From JAFGSI01 sp041287425 (GTDB lineage: Bacteria > Chloroflexota > Anaerolineae > Anaerolineales > Villigracilaceae), in assembly GCA_041287425.1 (NCBI GenBank), contig JBEULG010000007.1, positions 96,976-160,975 of the forward strand: a stretch of 64,000 bases of DNA, read 5' to 3'. Below are positions 9,839-18,237 of the stretch, piece by piece (position 1 is the stretch's first letter; every line of letters starts with the position of its first letter). The position numbers and the translations under genes are program-made. The notes beneath the pieces are model-generated. The model made no database searches, was not told the DNA's origin, and worked only from the letters and a program-made list of their open reading frames with translations.

Positions 9839-10760
9839 AGACGGCTACGTTCCAGTGCGCATACGCCGGGTGGTCGCCGCGGACCACTTGCTCGAAGAGA
9901 CGGCGCAACTGGTCGGTCACCGGCCCCATGCTGCCGCTGCCGATGGGGCGGTGGTCGACGCGGGTGACGGCGGTGACCTGGGCGGCCGTGCCGGTCAGGA
10001 ACAATTCGTCGCACAGGTAGATTTCGCTGCGGTCAATCGGCCGCTCGATGACCGGCAGATTCAGTTCTCTCTGGGCCAGTTCGATGACGCTGCGGCGGGT
10101 GATGCCCTCGAGGATGTTTTCAGTGATGGGTGGGGTAATCAGGGCGCCGTCGCGGACGAGGAAGACGTTCATGGCGCTGCCCTCCGAGAGGTGGCCCTCC
10201 TGCGTCAGGACGAGGGCCTCATCGAAGCCGGCCAGGGCGGCGTCGGTTTTGATCAGTGCCGAACTGGCATAGGCGCCGCTGATTTTGCCGCGCGCCGGGA
10301 TGGCGTTATCGTCCAGCCGCCGCCAGGAGGAGATGGTCGCATGGGCGGCGGTATCGTTTTTGATGTACAGGCCGAAGGGTAGGGCAAAGATGGTCAGTTC
10401 ATCGGTCAGGTTGTGCAGGCGCACGCCGATTTGCTCGTCGGCTTTGTAGGCCAGCGGGCGGATGTAGATGTCCTCCTCATAGCCATCGGCGCGCAGCAGT
10501 TCGATGGTCAGGTCGGTCAGGCTTTCGGGGGTATGGTCGAATTCCATGCGCATGATTTTGCAGGAATTCAGGAAGCGGCGATAGTGGTCTTGCGGCCGGA
10601 AGATGAACAGGCGCTTCTGGCCGGCGTTCCAGTAGGCGCGGATGCCGCCAAAGACGGCCGTCCCGTAATTGAGGGCGTGGGTAGCGACGCCGACGCGGGC
10701 CTCTGAATAAGGGACAATTTTGCCCCGGAAGTATGCATGCCGGGGTAGGGAATCAGACAC
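9837..10760 (-). CDS. ilvE: Branched-chain amino-acid aminotransferase
   Basis: A 307-aa PLP fold-type IV enzyme that interconverts Leu, Ile and Val with their 2-oxo acids. The GTG start at 10760 (VSDSLPRHAYFRGKIVPYSE) is chosen because AAAGGAGG lies 6 nt upstream. With this start the Schiff-base Lys falls at residue 159 (ARGKISGAYASS), as in E. coli IlvE. Other motifs are YGTAVFGGIRAY, EGSAMNVFLV and LFLTGTAAQVTAVTRVDHRPIG. An in-frame ATG 14 codons upstream lacks a ribosome site. It is monocistronic, with no other ilv or leu genes nearby. Confidence 0.94.
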   Translation of the reverse strand: MSDSLPRHAYFRGKIVPYSEARVGVATHALNYGTAVFGGIRAYWNAGQKRLFIFRPQDHYRRFLNSCKIMRMEFDHTPESLTDLTIELLRADGYEEDIYIRPLAYKADEQIGVRLHNLTDELTIFALPFGLYIKNDTAAHATISSWRRLDDNAIPARGKISGAYASSALIKTDAALAGFDEALVLTQEGHLSEGSAMNVFLVRDGALITPPITENILEGITRRSVIELAQRELNLPVIERPIDRSEIYLCDELFLTGTAAQVTAVTRVDHRPIGSGSMGPVTDQLRRLFEQVVRGDHPAYAHWNVAV

Positions 10761-10807
10761 TCGACACCTCCTTTGAATGTGGTGAATGCAGCCCCGCTGC
10801 AAGGCTC

Positions 10808-10813
10808 ATTATA
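10808..10813 (-). promoter_or_regulatory. ilvE -10 element
   Basis: TATAAT on the minus strand (ATTATA on plus) lies about 48 nt upstream of the GTG start. The leader contains a small hairpin, TGCAGC-CCC-GCTGCA (10788-10802), before the ribosome site. No convincing -35 is seen, and no leader peptide or T-box is recognisable. Confidence 0.55.
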
Positions 10814-10900
10814 CCTTTGCAGGTGCTTCTCCGAAACTGACGGCTATCACCTCTGCCGGGGGCGGATGTCAGGTTTTTGGGCGGAAATGGCGGGCGCGGC

Positions 10901-12595
10901 TTATTTTCTCAGACCGAACACCTCGTACACCTCGACCGCTTCGCTCTTGCCCTTGAGGCGCAGAGGGGCGTAGAGGCGGGCCTCGACCGCACTCTGCACC
11001 TGCTCATAGACCTGGCGGCTGATCAAAATCTGATTGCGGGCGGCGTTCTCCTGGATGCGCTTGGCGGTGTTGACCGAGTCGCCGATGGCTGTAAAGTCGA
11101 GACGTTTCTCGGTGCCGATCCAGCCCAGGACGGCCGGGCCGGTGTGGATGCCGACTCCGAACGAGAGATGCGCTTCGGGTGGCAGTTCGGCGTGCAGGTG
11201 CTCGACGGCCGTCTTGAGGTCCAGGGCGGCGCGCAGCGCCCGCAGGGGATGATCCGGCTGCGGCAGAGGGGCGTTGAACCAGGCCATGACGGCGTCGCCC
11301 AGGAATTTGTCCACCGTCCCATCCTGGCCCAGGACGGCCTCGGCCCCGGCGGCCAGGTAGCGGTTCAGGATGGCCACCAGTTCCTCGGGCGTGTGTTTCT
11401 CACTGTAGGCGGTGAAGCCGCGGATGTCGGCGAACAGGACGGTCAGTTCGACCTCTTGGCCGCCGATTTGCAGACTGTCGGGGTCAATCTGGGCCACGAC
11501 TGCCGGCGAGACCATGCGCTCCAGCAGGCGGCGCTGGGCCTCCAGGCGCTTGCGCTCGGTCATGTCGTCCAGGACGATGGCGATGCCCTGGGTGGTCTGG
11601 CTGGCGTCTTTGAGCGGGGAGAGGTTGAGACGCCAGTCCACCTCGCCGCGCAGGGGATGGCAGTGGGCGATTTCCAGGTCCATCACCGGCCGGTCGGTCT
11701 GGCGGACGGTTTGCAGGTAGGGGCGCAGGTCCTCGGCGCAGGAGGGCAGAATGTCCTCCAGCCGGCGGCCGACGATGGTGGAGGCGGTCTGGCCGAGGAT
11801 GGCCTCGGCGGCGCGGTTACACAGGGTAATTTGTTCCTGCACGTCGGCGGTGATGACGCCGCTGGGGATGGAGGCGAAGACGTTGTCCATCAGGTTCTTC
11901 AGGGCGGTCACCTCGGCCAGGGTGCGGCGCACCGATTCGAACAGGCGGGCGTTTTCGATGGCGATGGCGGCCTGGTTGGCGAAGACGGTCAGCAGTTCGA
12001 GTTCGGCTTCGCTGAACAGGCCGGTGCGGATGCGGTTGTCCACGTAGATGACGCCGATCAATTCGGACTTGACCTTGAGCGGCACACAGACGATGGAGCG
12101 CAGGCTGTAGGCGATGATCGATTCGGTCTTGCCGAAGCGTGGGTCTTCCTGGGCGTTGGTGGTCAGGACGGCTTCGCCGCTGTTGACGACCCGCCCGACG
12201 ACGGTGCGGCTGATGGCGAATTCGTGCGGGGCGAGGGATTCCTGTTCCCAGTTGCGGGCTACTCGAATGTTCATTTCGCCCTCGGTATCGCGCAGCATCA
12301 GGAAACCGCGCTCGGCGCCGGTCAGTTGGACGAGGGTGTCCATCACCAGGCGTAGGACCTCGTCCAGGTCCAGGCTGGAGTTGACGGCCTGGCTCACTTC
12401 GGCCAGGGCGAGCAGTTTATGGCGTTGTTCTTCCAGGTCGGTTGCCTGGCGGCCGAGTTCGGCGAGTGAATTTTCGAGGCGGGAGAGGCCCTCGAGGCTT
12501 TGGGAAGGCGGGGTGGTGCGAATCTCGGCGACTTGTTTGCGCAAAGCCCGGATTTGCTCTTCGAGGGGGAGCGGGGGGGAGGCATTAGAGTCCAT
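10901..12595 (-). CDS. Adenylate/guanylate cyclase with GAF and PAS sensor domains
   Basis: A 564-aa cytoplasmic protein. A coiled-coil head (about 10-65) is followed by a GAF domain (about 65-220; LTGAERGFLML, CVPLKVKSELIGVIYVDN), a PAS domain (about 230-350; VFASIPSGVITAD, VLDDMTERKRLEAQ) and a class III cyclase domain (about 380-555). Metal-binding Asp390 (VLFADIRGF) and Asp434 (DKFLGDAVMAWF) are present, as are Asp500 (RLDFTAIGDSVN, a base-selecting position) and Asn509/Arg513 for the transition state. All catalytic residues look intact, and adenylate cyclase is more likely than guanylate. Its ATG overlaps the 3' end of the transglutaminase gene by 11 nt, so the two are co-translated. Confidence 0.92.
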   Translation of the reverse strand: MDSNASPPLPLEEQIRALRKQVAEIRTTPPSQSLEGLSRLENSLAELGRQATDLEEQRHKLLALAEVSQAVNSSLDLDEVLRLVMDTLVQLTGAERGFLMLRDTEGEMNIRVARNWEQESLAPHEFAISRTVVGRVVNSGEAVLTTNAQEDPRFGKTESIIAYSLRSIVCVPLKVKSELIGVIYVDNRIRTGLFSEAELELLTVFANQAAIAIENARLFESVRRTLAEVTALKNLMDNVFASIPSGVITADVQEQITLCNRAAEAILGQTASTIVGRRLEDILPSCAEDLRPYLQTVRQTDRPVMDLEIAHCHPLRGEVDWRLNLSPLKDASQTTQGIAIVLDDMTERKRLEAQRRLLERMVSPAVVAQIDPDSLQIGGQEVELTVLFADIRGFTAYSEKHTPEELVAILNRYLAAGAEAVLGQDGTVDKFLGDAVMAWFNAPLPQPDHPLRALRAALDLKTAVEHLHAELPPEAHLSFGVGIHTGPAVLGWIGTEKRLDFTAIGDSVNTAKRIQENAARNQILISRQVYEQVQSAVEARLYAPLRLKGKSEAVEVYEVFGLRK

Positions 12596-14948
12596 AGGGT
12601 TTTTCTTTGCAGAGATGGAGGTGAACGAGCAGGCGGCGCCAGCGGGCGCGGCGGACGGCCTGACGGATGCGCGCCTCGTCCTGGCGGGCGAGGTCGAGGG
12701 CGGCCGGACGGCGGTCGTAGGCGCTGACCTGGTATTGGTGCAGCAGGCCTCGAATGGCCGGGGCGGCCTGCGGCAGGCGTTCTTCCAACAGGGCGGCGGC
12801 TTCGGCCGGGGTGCGGGCCGGGGCGGGTTCCACGCCCAGTCTCCTCAGGCCGCGGTAGACGACCTGGAAGAGGCGTTCCGACGGGCCGAGAGAGGCCAGG
12901 CGCGCCCAGCGCTCGAGCCAGGAGGGAATCGGCAGGTCGCGGCGGGCCAACCACTCGCTCAGGCTCACCGGCAGAGGCCGGCGGAAGAGCGCTTGTCCGC
13001 CGCGCCTCAGCCGGTCGAAGGCTCCCAGGGCGTAGGCGGCCGCCAGGCCGACGATGATCAGGAGGAAGGCGGCGAAGGTGAGCAGAATGTTGGTCAACGA
13101 GTTGATCGGGCGCAGGCCGCCTGGGTTCTGAGCGGCGGGGAGAGCGGCCGATTCGGTCTCTTCTTGGGGCAGCGCGGCTGGCGGGGGCGTGAAGGGGGGC
13201 GCTTCCGCCTGCGTCTCCGCCTCGCTGTCGGGGCGGGAAAGCGGCGGTTCGGAGGCAGTGGGTTCGAATTCCACCCAGCCGAGGCCGGGGAAGTAGACTT
13301 CGGGCCAGGCGTGGGCGTGGCGCTGAAGGACGGTGCGCCAGCCGGGCGAGGTGGCCTGACCCTCGCTGAAGCCGACGGCCAGCCGGGCCGGGACGCCGAC
13401 GGCGCGCAGCAGGACCACTTCGGCGGTGGCATAGTAGTTGCAGAAACCGGCTTTGTGGTCGAACAGGAACCAGGCCAGGGTGTTGCGCCCGCTGGGGGTG
13501 GGAGGCAGGCGCGGGCTGTAGGTGATTTCGCGGCGCAGGTAGTCGGTGATGGCGACGGCCTTGTCGTAGGGTGTGGCGGCCCCGGCGGTGATCTGGCGTG
13601 CCAGGTCGGCGATGGCGGGCGGCAGGTCGGGCGGCAGTTGCAGGTAATGTTCGCGCACCCAGGCGGGGTATTCCGTGCCGGCCGAACGCAATTGCTGGAC
13701 GGTCGGGTTGACGACAAGCGCGTGGACGAGGTACTCCTCGCCTGCCATGATGGTCGCCTGGGGTTCGAAGAGCAGCGGGTCGAGGGCTTCGTCGCCGGCC
13801 TGGAAGTAGGTCAGGCGTGCCGGCCGGCTGACCCAGACGGGGTTGGGCGGGGTGACCATCAGGCCGATGTTGGCGTCCATCACTCTGAAGGAAAATTCGG
13901 CGATCAGGCCGCCGCTTTCGGGCAAGGAGAGGGAACGCTCGGCGGGGGTGAAGGGGCGGACGAAGCGCAGGCCGGTGCGCCAGCCGTCGTTCTGGTATTC
14001 ATCGTAGACGCGCACCCGCCAGTAATAGCGTTCTGCATTGCCGCGCACCGGCAGCCGGATGCGGAACAAGACGGCGTTGCCGGTTTCGGCCTGTTGGCCG
14101 AGGACGAGCGACTCGCCGTAGAAGGTGTTGACGTAGATGGGTTGGCCGCGTTCCAGGCCGGCGATGGCCCGGTCGAGGTCCTCGCCGGTGCGTTCCCACA
14201 CAGGGTTGGTGTTCTCTTCCCACAGGCGGCGCAGGGAGGCCCAGGGCCGGTTGACGGTCGGCAGGCTCCAGGCCAGGCCGACCAGTGTCAGGGCGGCGAT
14301 CAGGAAGAGCAAATTCATGGTGGCGTTGGCCTGGGCGGTGTAACGCAGGCGGACGCGATTCCACAGATTGCGGCGGTTGACGAAGGTGATGCGGCCGAGC
14401 AGCAACAGGGCGAGCAGCACGTAGACCGCCAGAAAACCGCTGCGGCTTTCGGGAGTGTGATCGTAGATTTCGAGCATCGTCAGCAGCAGCCCGGCGGGCA
14501 GGACGGCCCAGCCGAAGGCGGCCGAGCGGGTCAGGGCCAGGCCGGCGGTCAGGCCGATGAACCAACAGACCAATGAGATGAAGATGACGAACAGGAAGGT
14601 GTCTTGTAATTCCTGGCCGGCGGCGAAGAGACGCAGCAAATGTCCCAGCCGTCCGCCCAGGGAGGCCAGGCGTTCGAGCCAGGCGATGCCGGGGTAGAAG
14701 ATTGCGCCGGCCAGCATGGGGAGCAGCGTCAGGCTGTAGCCGAGGGCCAGCAGCAGGAGGCCGCGCCGGCCAAAGCGGCTGTAGCCGAGCGGCAGTCCCA
14801 GCAGGGCGCCCAGCAGGGCAAGCAGGGAAGCGAAGCCCAGGCCTTCCGTCCAGCCAGTTGCGACCAGCCGCTGACAGGCGACGAACAAGGCCAGGAGCAA
14901 GAGAAACGCGGCAGGAAAATCCCACCAGCGTGAGGCGGCACGATTCAT
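12585..14948 (-). CDS. Transglutaminase-like membrane protein (TgpA-type, DUF3488/DUF4129)
   Basis: A 787-aa protein. About six N-terminal membrane helices (about 10-200) are followed by an extracytoplasmic transglutaminase-like core. The catalytic Cys is in KAGFCNYYATAEVVLLRAVG, His in QRHAHAWPEVYFPG and Asp/Glu in GWVEFEPTASEPP. Then come a Pro-rich stretch, one membrane helix (ILLTFAAFLLIIVGLAAAYALG) and a cytoplasmic DUF4129-like tail (LFQVVYRGLRRLGVEPAPARTPAEAAALL). The layout matches the TgpA family, in which the periplasmic Cys-His-Asp domain acts on proteins or peptides; the substrate is unknown. The start at 14948 (MNRAAS) is chosen because a promoter ends 6 nt before it. Confidence 0.88.
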   Translation of the reverse strand: MNRAASRWWDFPAAFLLLLALFVACQRLVATGWTEGLGFASLLALLGALLGLPLGYSRFGRRGLLLLALGYSLTLLPMLAGAIFYPGIAWLERLASLGGRLGHLLRLFAAGQELQDTFLFVIFISLVCWFIGLTAGLALTRSAAFGWAVLPAGLLLTMLEIYDHTPESRSGFLAVYVLLALLLLGRITFVNRRNLWNRVRLRYTAQANATMNLLFLIAALTLVGLAWSLPTVNRPWASLRRLWEENTNPVWERTGEDLDRAIAGLERGQPIYVNTFYGESLVLGQQAETGNAVLFRIRLPVRGNAERYYWRVRVYDEYQNDGWRTGLRFVRPFTPAERSLSLPESGGLIAEFSFRVMDANIGLMVTPPNPVWVSRPARLTYFQAGDEALDPLLFEPQATIMAGEEYLVHALVVNPTVQQLRSAGTEYPAWVREHYLQLPPDLPPAIADLARQITAGAATPYDKAVAITDYLRREITYSPRLPPTPSGRNTLAWFLFDHKAGFCNYYATAEVVLLRAVGVPARLAVGFSEGQATSPGWRTVLQRHAHAWPEVYFPGLGWVEFEPTASEPPLSRPDSEAETQAEAPPFTPPPAALPQEETESAALPAAQNPGGLRPINSLTNILLTFAAFLLIIVGLAAAYALGAFDRLRRGGQALFRRPLPVSLSEWLARRDLPIPSWLERWARLASLGPSERLFQVVYRGLRRLGVEPAPARTPAEAAALLEERLPQAAPAIRGLLHQYQVSAYDRRPAALDLARQDEARIRQAVRRARWRRLLVHLHLCKEKPYGL

Positions 14949-14954
14949 GCTTTG

Positions 14955-14983
14955 AGTGTACAATAAAAAAAACGAAACTGCAA
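14955..14983 (-). promoter_or_regulatory. Promoter of the transglutaminase-cyclase operon (leaderless geometry)
   Basis: On the minus strand TTGCAG (14983-14978), a 17-nt spacer and TACACT (14960-14955), then 6 nt (CAAAGC) to the ATG at 14948. It overlaps the region that must drive the diverging PAP2 gene; a plus-strand TACAAT occurs at 14959-14964. Confidence 0.6.
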
Positions 14984-15001
14984 CGTACAGGAGAGGTAGT
15001 T

Positions 15002-15988
15002 ATGGAATCGATCTTGGATTGGGGGCTGGCAGTCGTCTCCGCCGTGCAGGGCTGGGGAGGCTGGCTGGAAGCCCCGATGAAATTCTTCTCATTCCTGGGG
15101 ACGGAAGATTTCTTCATGCTGGTCTTGCCGGTCTTGTTCTGGTGTGTGGATGTGCGCCTGGGCATTCAGGTCGGTTTCATCCTCCTTATCAGCGCCACGA
15201 CCAACCATGCCTTCAAGATGGCCTTTCAGGGGCCGCGCCCCTACTGGTACAGCCAGTCCATCCGCGCCTACGCGGCCGAGACCTCCTTCGGCATTCCCTC
15301 CGGCCATGCGCAGACGGCGGCCAGCGTGTGGGGCATGGTCGCCGCCGGCCTGAAACGCGGCTGGGCGTGGGCTGCTGCCGGGGCGCTGGTCTTTCTCATC
15401 GGCCTTTCGCGGCTTTACCTGGGCGTGCATTTTCCTCACGATGTCTTGCTGGGCTGGCTGATCGGGGCGCTGTTGCTGTGGCTGATGCTGCGCTTGTGGA
15501 ATCCGGCCGCGGCCTGGTTGAAGCGGCTGGGACCCGCCGGGCAAATCCTGGCAGGCCTGCTCGGCTCGCTGATTCTCATCCTGCCGAACGTTTTGATCTT
15601 CGCCTGGCGCGCCCCGGGCTTTGTCCTCCCGCAAACCTGGCTGGAAAACGCCGCCGCGGCCCGTCCGGGCGAGGCGCTGCCGCTGCCCTATTCGCTGGAG
15701 GGGGCGGTCTCGAACGCCGGTACGCTCTTCGGCCTGGCCGTCGGCCTGGTCTGGTTGAGGCAGATGGGCGGGTTCGAAATGAAAGCGCCGGCCTGGAAAC
15801 TCGTTCTGCGCTATCTGGTCGGCGTGGCCGGGGTGCTGGTCATCCGTTACGGCCTCAAAGCAGTCTTCCCGGAGGGCGAGACGCTGGTCGCTTATCTCTT
15901 CCGCTACCTGCGCTACGCGTTGATTGGCGCCTGGGTGAGCGGCGGCGCGCCGTGGGCGTTTCTGCGCCTGAGGCTGGCAACCCGATGA
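15002..15988 (+). CDS. PAP2-family membrane phosphatase
   Basis: A 328-aa polytopic membrane protein with the three-part acid phosphatase signature: Lys72-x6-Arg79-Pro80 (KMAFQGPRP), PSGH (99-102) and SRLYLGVHFPHD (136-147, His143 and Asp147). The active site faces outward. Substrates in the family include phosphatidic acid, undecaprenyl pyrophosphate and sphingoid phosphates; which one applies here cannot be told. The C-terminal half (about 165-328) adds several more helices than a minimal PAP2 protein. AGGAGAGG lies about 6 nt before the ATG. It diverges from the transglutaminase operon. Confidence 0.9.
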   Translation: MESILDWGLAVVSAVQGWGGWLEAPMKFFSFLGTEDFFMLVLPVLFWCVDVRLGIQVGFILLISATTNHAFKMAFQGPRPYWYSQSIRAYAAETSFGIPSGHAQTAASVWGMVAAGLKRGWAWAAAGALVFLIGLSRLYLGVHFPHDVLLGWLIGALLLWLMLRLWNPAAAWLKRLGPAGQILAGLLGSLILILPNVLIFAWRAPGFVLPQTWLENAAAARPGEALPLPYSLEGAVSNAGTLFGLAVGLVWLRQMGGFEMKAPAWKLVLRYLVGVAGVLVIRYGLKAVFPEGETLVAYLFRYLRYALIGAWVSGGAPWAFLRLRLATR

Positions 15989-16031
15989 CTCTACGATTCC
16001 TTAACAGCGCGCTGTCTGTTTGGGGAGGCTT

Positions 16032-16040
16032 TGATATAAT
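16032..16040 (+). promoter_or_regulatory. Extended -10 promoter of the Ser/Thr kinase gene
   Basis: TGATATAAT fits the TGnTATAAT extended -10 consensus. No -35 is at the right distance. The leader of about 30 nt has no clear Shine-Dalgarno sequence. Confidence 0.6.
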
Positions 16041-16077
16041 GGGGTCATCTCTGTGTTGGTGTGGGTGAACGGTTGCA

Positions 16078-18183
16078 ATGACTCTCGAACGGGGTACGCT
16101 TCTTCACAAACGGTATCGCATCGTTGAGATCCTCGGCCAGGGGGGAATGGGGTCGGTTTACCGCGCCCTGGATGAGAATCTGGGCGTCGAAGTAGCGGTC
16201 AAGGAAAATCTCTTCACCACCGATGAATACGCCCGCCAGTTCCGCCTGGAGGCGGTCATCCTGGCCAATCTGCGCCACCCCAACCTGCCGCGCGTCACCG
16301 ACCACTTCGTCATCGGCGAGCAGGGCCAGTACCTCATCATGGATTACATCGAGGGCGAAGATTTGCGCCAGCGCATGGAGCGCCAGGGAGTCATCAGCGA
16401 GGAAGAGGCCATCCTGATCGGCGCAGCGATGTGCGATGCCCTCGAGTACCTGCACACCCGCAAGCCCTCTATCATTCACCGCGACGTCAAGCCCGGCAAC
16501 GTCAAAATCACGCCGGATGGACGCATCTATCTGGTGGATTTCGGCCTGGCGAAGATCGTCAAAGGCAGCCAGGCGACGACGACCGGGGCGCGGGCGATGA
16601 CGCCGGGCTATTCGCCTCCCGAACAATATGGCACGGCGCGCACTGACGCCCGCACCGACATCTACTCACTCGGCGCCACCCTCTACGCCGCCCTGACCGG
16701 CGTCATCCCGGAGGATGGTCTGGCGCGGGCGATGGACAACGTTGACCTGACCCCGATTCGCAAGCGCAACCCGCGCGTCTCGCGCCGCCTGGCGGCGGCC
16801 ATCGAAAAGGCGATGGCCGTCCGGCCGGAGGACCGTTTCCAGTCGGCGGCGGAGTTCAAGGAGGCGCTGCTTTCCTCGAATGTCAAGACTCAGCGGGTCG
16901 AGGGCGAGATCGTCGTCACGCCGCCCCCGCCCGGCGGGGCGCACCCCGAAAGCGGCGAGGTGGATGTCCCTCCGCCCGACAAGCCCATCACGGCTCAGTT
17001 GATTCCGCTCTCCCGGCCGGCCTCGCGTCCGCGCCGCCGCCAGCGGATGGGAATCGGCTGCTGGGTCATCATCACCCTGGGGTTGTTGCTCCTGGCCGTC
17101 AGCGTGCTGCTGGCCATTTTCTGGCCGGGCGAAGGCAACCCTGTGCGCACCCTGTTCTTCCCGCCGCCGGAGCCGACTGCCACCGAGGCGCTCATACCGC
17201 CGACCTCGACCCCCCTGCCGGTTGTCGAGGCGACGCCGCCGACTCCCACGCCCACGCCGACGCGCACGCCTTATCCCACGGCCACCTTCACGCCCACCGA
17301 GACCCTCGAACCGAGTCCCACACCTTTGGGCGGCGCTTACGGGCAACTGGCCTTCGCCTCGACTCGCAACGGCCTGCCGCAGATTTTCTTGATGAACAGC
17401 GATGGCAGCGGGCAGGTGCAACTCACTACCCTGGAGGAGGGCGCCTGTCAGCCCGCCTGGTCGCCGGATGGAGCCCAAATCGTTTTCATTTCTCCTTGCC
17501 GCGACCGGCGCGCTCCATACAGCGTTTACACCGACAGCCGCCTCTATTTGATGAATGCCAATGGCAGCAACGTGACGCCCATCCTGAATTCCGAGCCCGG
17601 CGATTTCGACCCGGCCTGGTCACCGGATGGGACGCGCCTCGCTTTCACCTCGCAACGGGATGGGTATCTCAGAATCTATTTACTCGACCTGCGCGACAAT
17701 ACGGTGGTGCCGCTCACGCCGCAGGATGTGATCGCTTCGCAACCGGCCTGGTCGCCGCAGGGGGACCAGATTGCGTATGCGACCATCCGCTACAATGCCT
17801 CCCAGATTTGGGCGATTCATATTTCAGGAACAGCGGCACAGCAATTGGTGCGCAGCGGCGCAGATTACTGGGATACTTCGCCGCTCTGGTCGCCGGATGG
17901 TCAAACGATTTTCTATACACAGTATGATCGAAATATTCTGACCCGCGGCTGGATGATGTCCATTCGATATGAAAACCGCAACACGGAAGGCCGACCGCTG
18001 CGCAGCCGCGACATGGCCGTCAACGCCACCATCTCCTCGGACGGGGAATGGCTGTTCTTCGAGGCAATGGATGATAGAGGGAATGTGGATATTTACCGCA
18101 TGCGGGTCAACGGCAACAATTACTCGCGCCTGACGAACGACCCCGGCCTCGATTTCGGCCCGGCCTGGCGGCCCATGCCTTGA
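16078..18183 (+). CDS. Membrane Ser/Thr protein kinase with extracytoplasmic beta-propeller (PD40) domain
   Basis: A 701-aa PknB-like sensor kinase. The kinase domain (about 12-275) has a Gly loop LGQGGMGSVY, Lys42, HRDVKPGN (134-141, Asp136), DFG (154-156) and an SPPEQYG activation-segment end. A membrane helix lies at about 325-347 (IGCWVIITLGLLLLAVSVLL). A Pro/Thr linker leads to TolB/PD40-type WD-like repeats (QPAWSPDGAQIVFIS, DPAWSPDGTRLAFTSQRDG, QPAWSPQGDQIAYA, SPLWSPDGQTIFYTQ, GPAWRP). The propeller would sit outside and probably senses an envelope ligand or protein. Catalytic residues are intact. The penicillin-binding protein gene converges from the right. The hinge and propeller arrangement is common in Chloroflexota. 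Confidence 0.92.
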   Translation: MTLERGTLLHKRYRIVEILGQGGMGSVYRALDENLGVEVAVKENLFTTDEYARQFRLEAVILANLRHPNLPRVTDHFVIGEQGQYLIMDYIEGEDLRQRMERQGVISEEEAILIGAAMCDALEYLHTRKPSIIHRDVKPGNVKITPDGRIYLVDFGLAKIVKGSQATTTGARAMTPGYSPPEQYGTARTDARTDIYSLGATLYAALTGVIPEDGLARAMDNVDLTPIRKRNPRVSRRLAAAIEKAMAVRPEDRFQSAAEFKEALLSSNVKTQRVEGEIVVTPPPPGGAHPESGEVDVPPPDKPITAQLIPLSRPASRPRRRQRMGIGCWVIITLGLLLLAVSVLLAIFWPGEGNPVRTLFFPPPEPTATEALIPPTSTPLPVVEATPPTPTPTPTRTPYPTATFTPTETLEPSPTPLGGAYGQLAFASTRNGLPQIFLMNSDGSGQVQLTTLEEGACQPAWSPDGAQIVFISPCRDRRAPYSVYTDSRLYLMNANGSNVTPILNSEPGDFDPAWSPDGTRLAFTSQRDGYLRIYLLDLRDNTVVPLTPQDVIASQPAWSPQGDQIAYATIRYNASQIWAIHISGTAAQQLVRSGADYWDTSPLWSPDGQTIFYTQYDRNILTRGWMMSIRYENRNTEGRPLRSRDMAVNATISSDGEWLFFEAMDDRGNVDIYRMRVNGNNYSRLTNDPGLDFGPAWRPMP

Positions 18184-18203
18184 ACCGGAAAACAGGGACA
18201 ATG

Positions 18204-18237
18204 AAAAACATGCGACCAGCGTCGCATGTTTTTGTTT
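18204..18237. terminator. Bidirectional rho-independent terminator
   Basis: AAAAACATGCGAC (18204-18216) pairs with GTCGCATGTTTTT (18221-18233) around the loop CAGC, with A-tract and T-tract on opposite sides. It serves both the kinase gene and the converging penicillin-binding protein gene. Confidence 0.93.

Noticed and set aside
12114..14576. 820-codon plus-strand frame opposite the transglutaminase and cyclase genes
   Set aside because: Shadow of two well-supported genes; composition is Gly/Gln/Arg-rich as expected from reversed codons.
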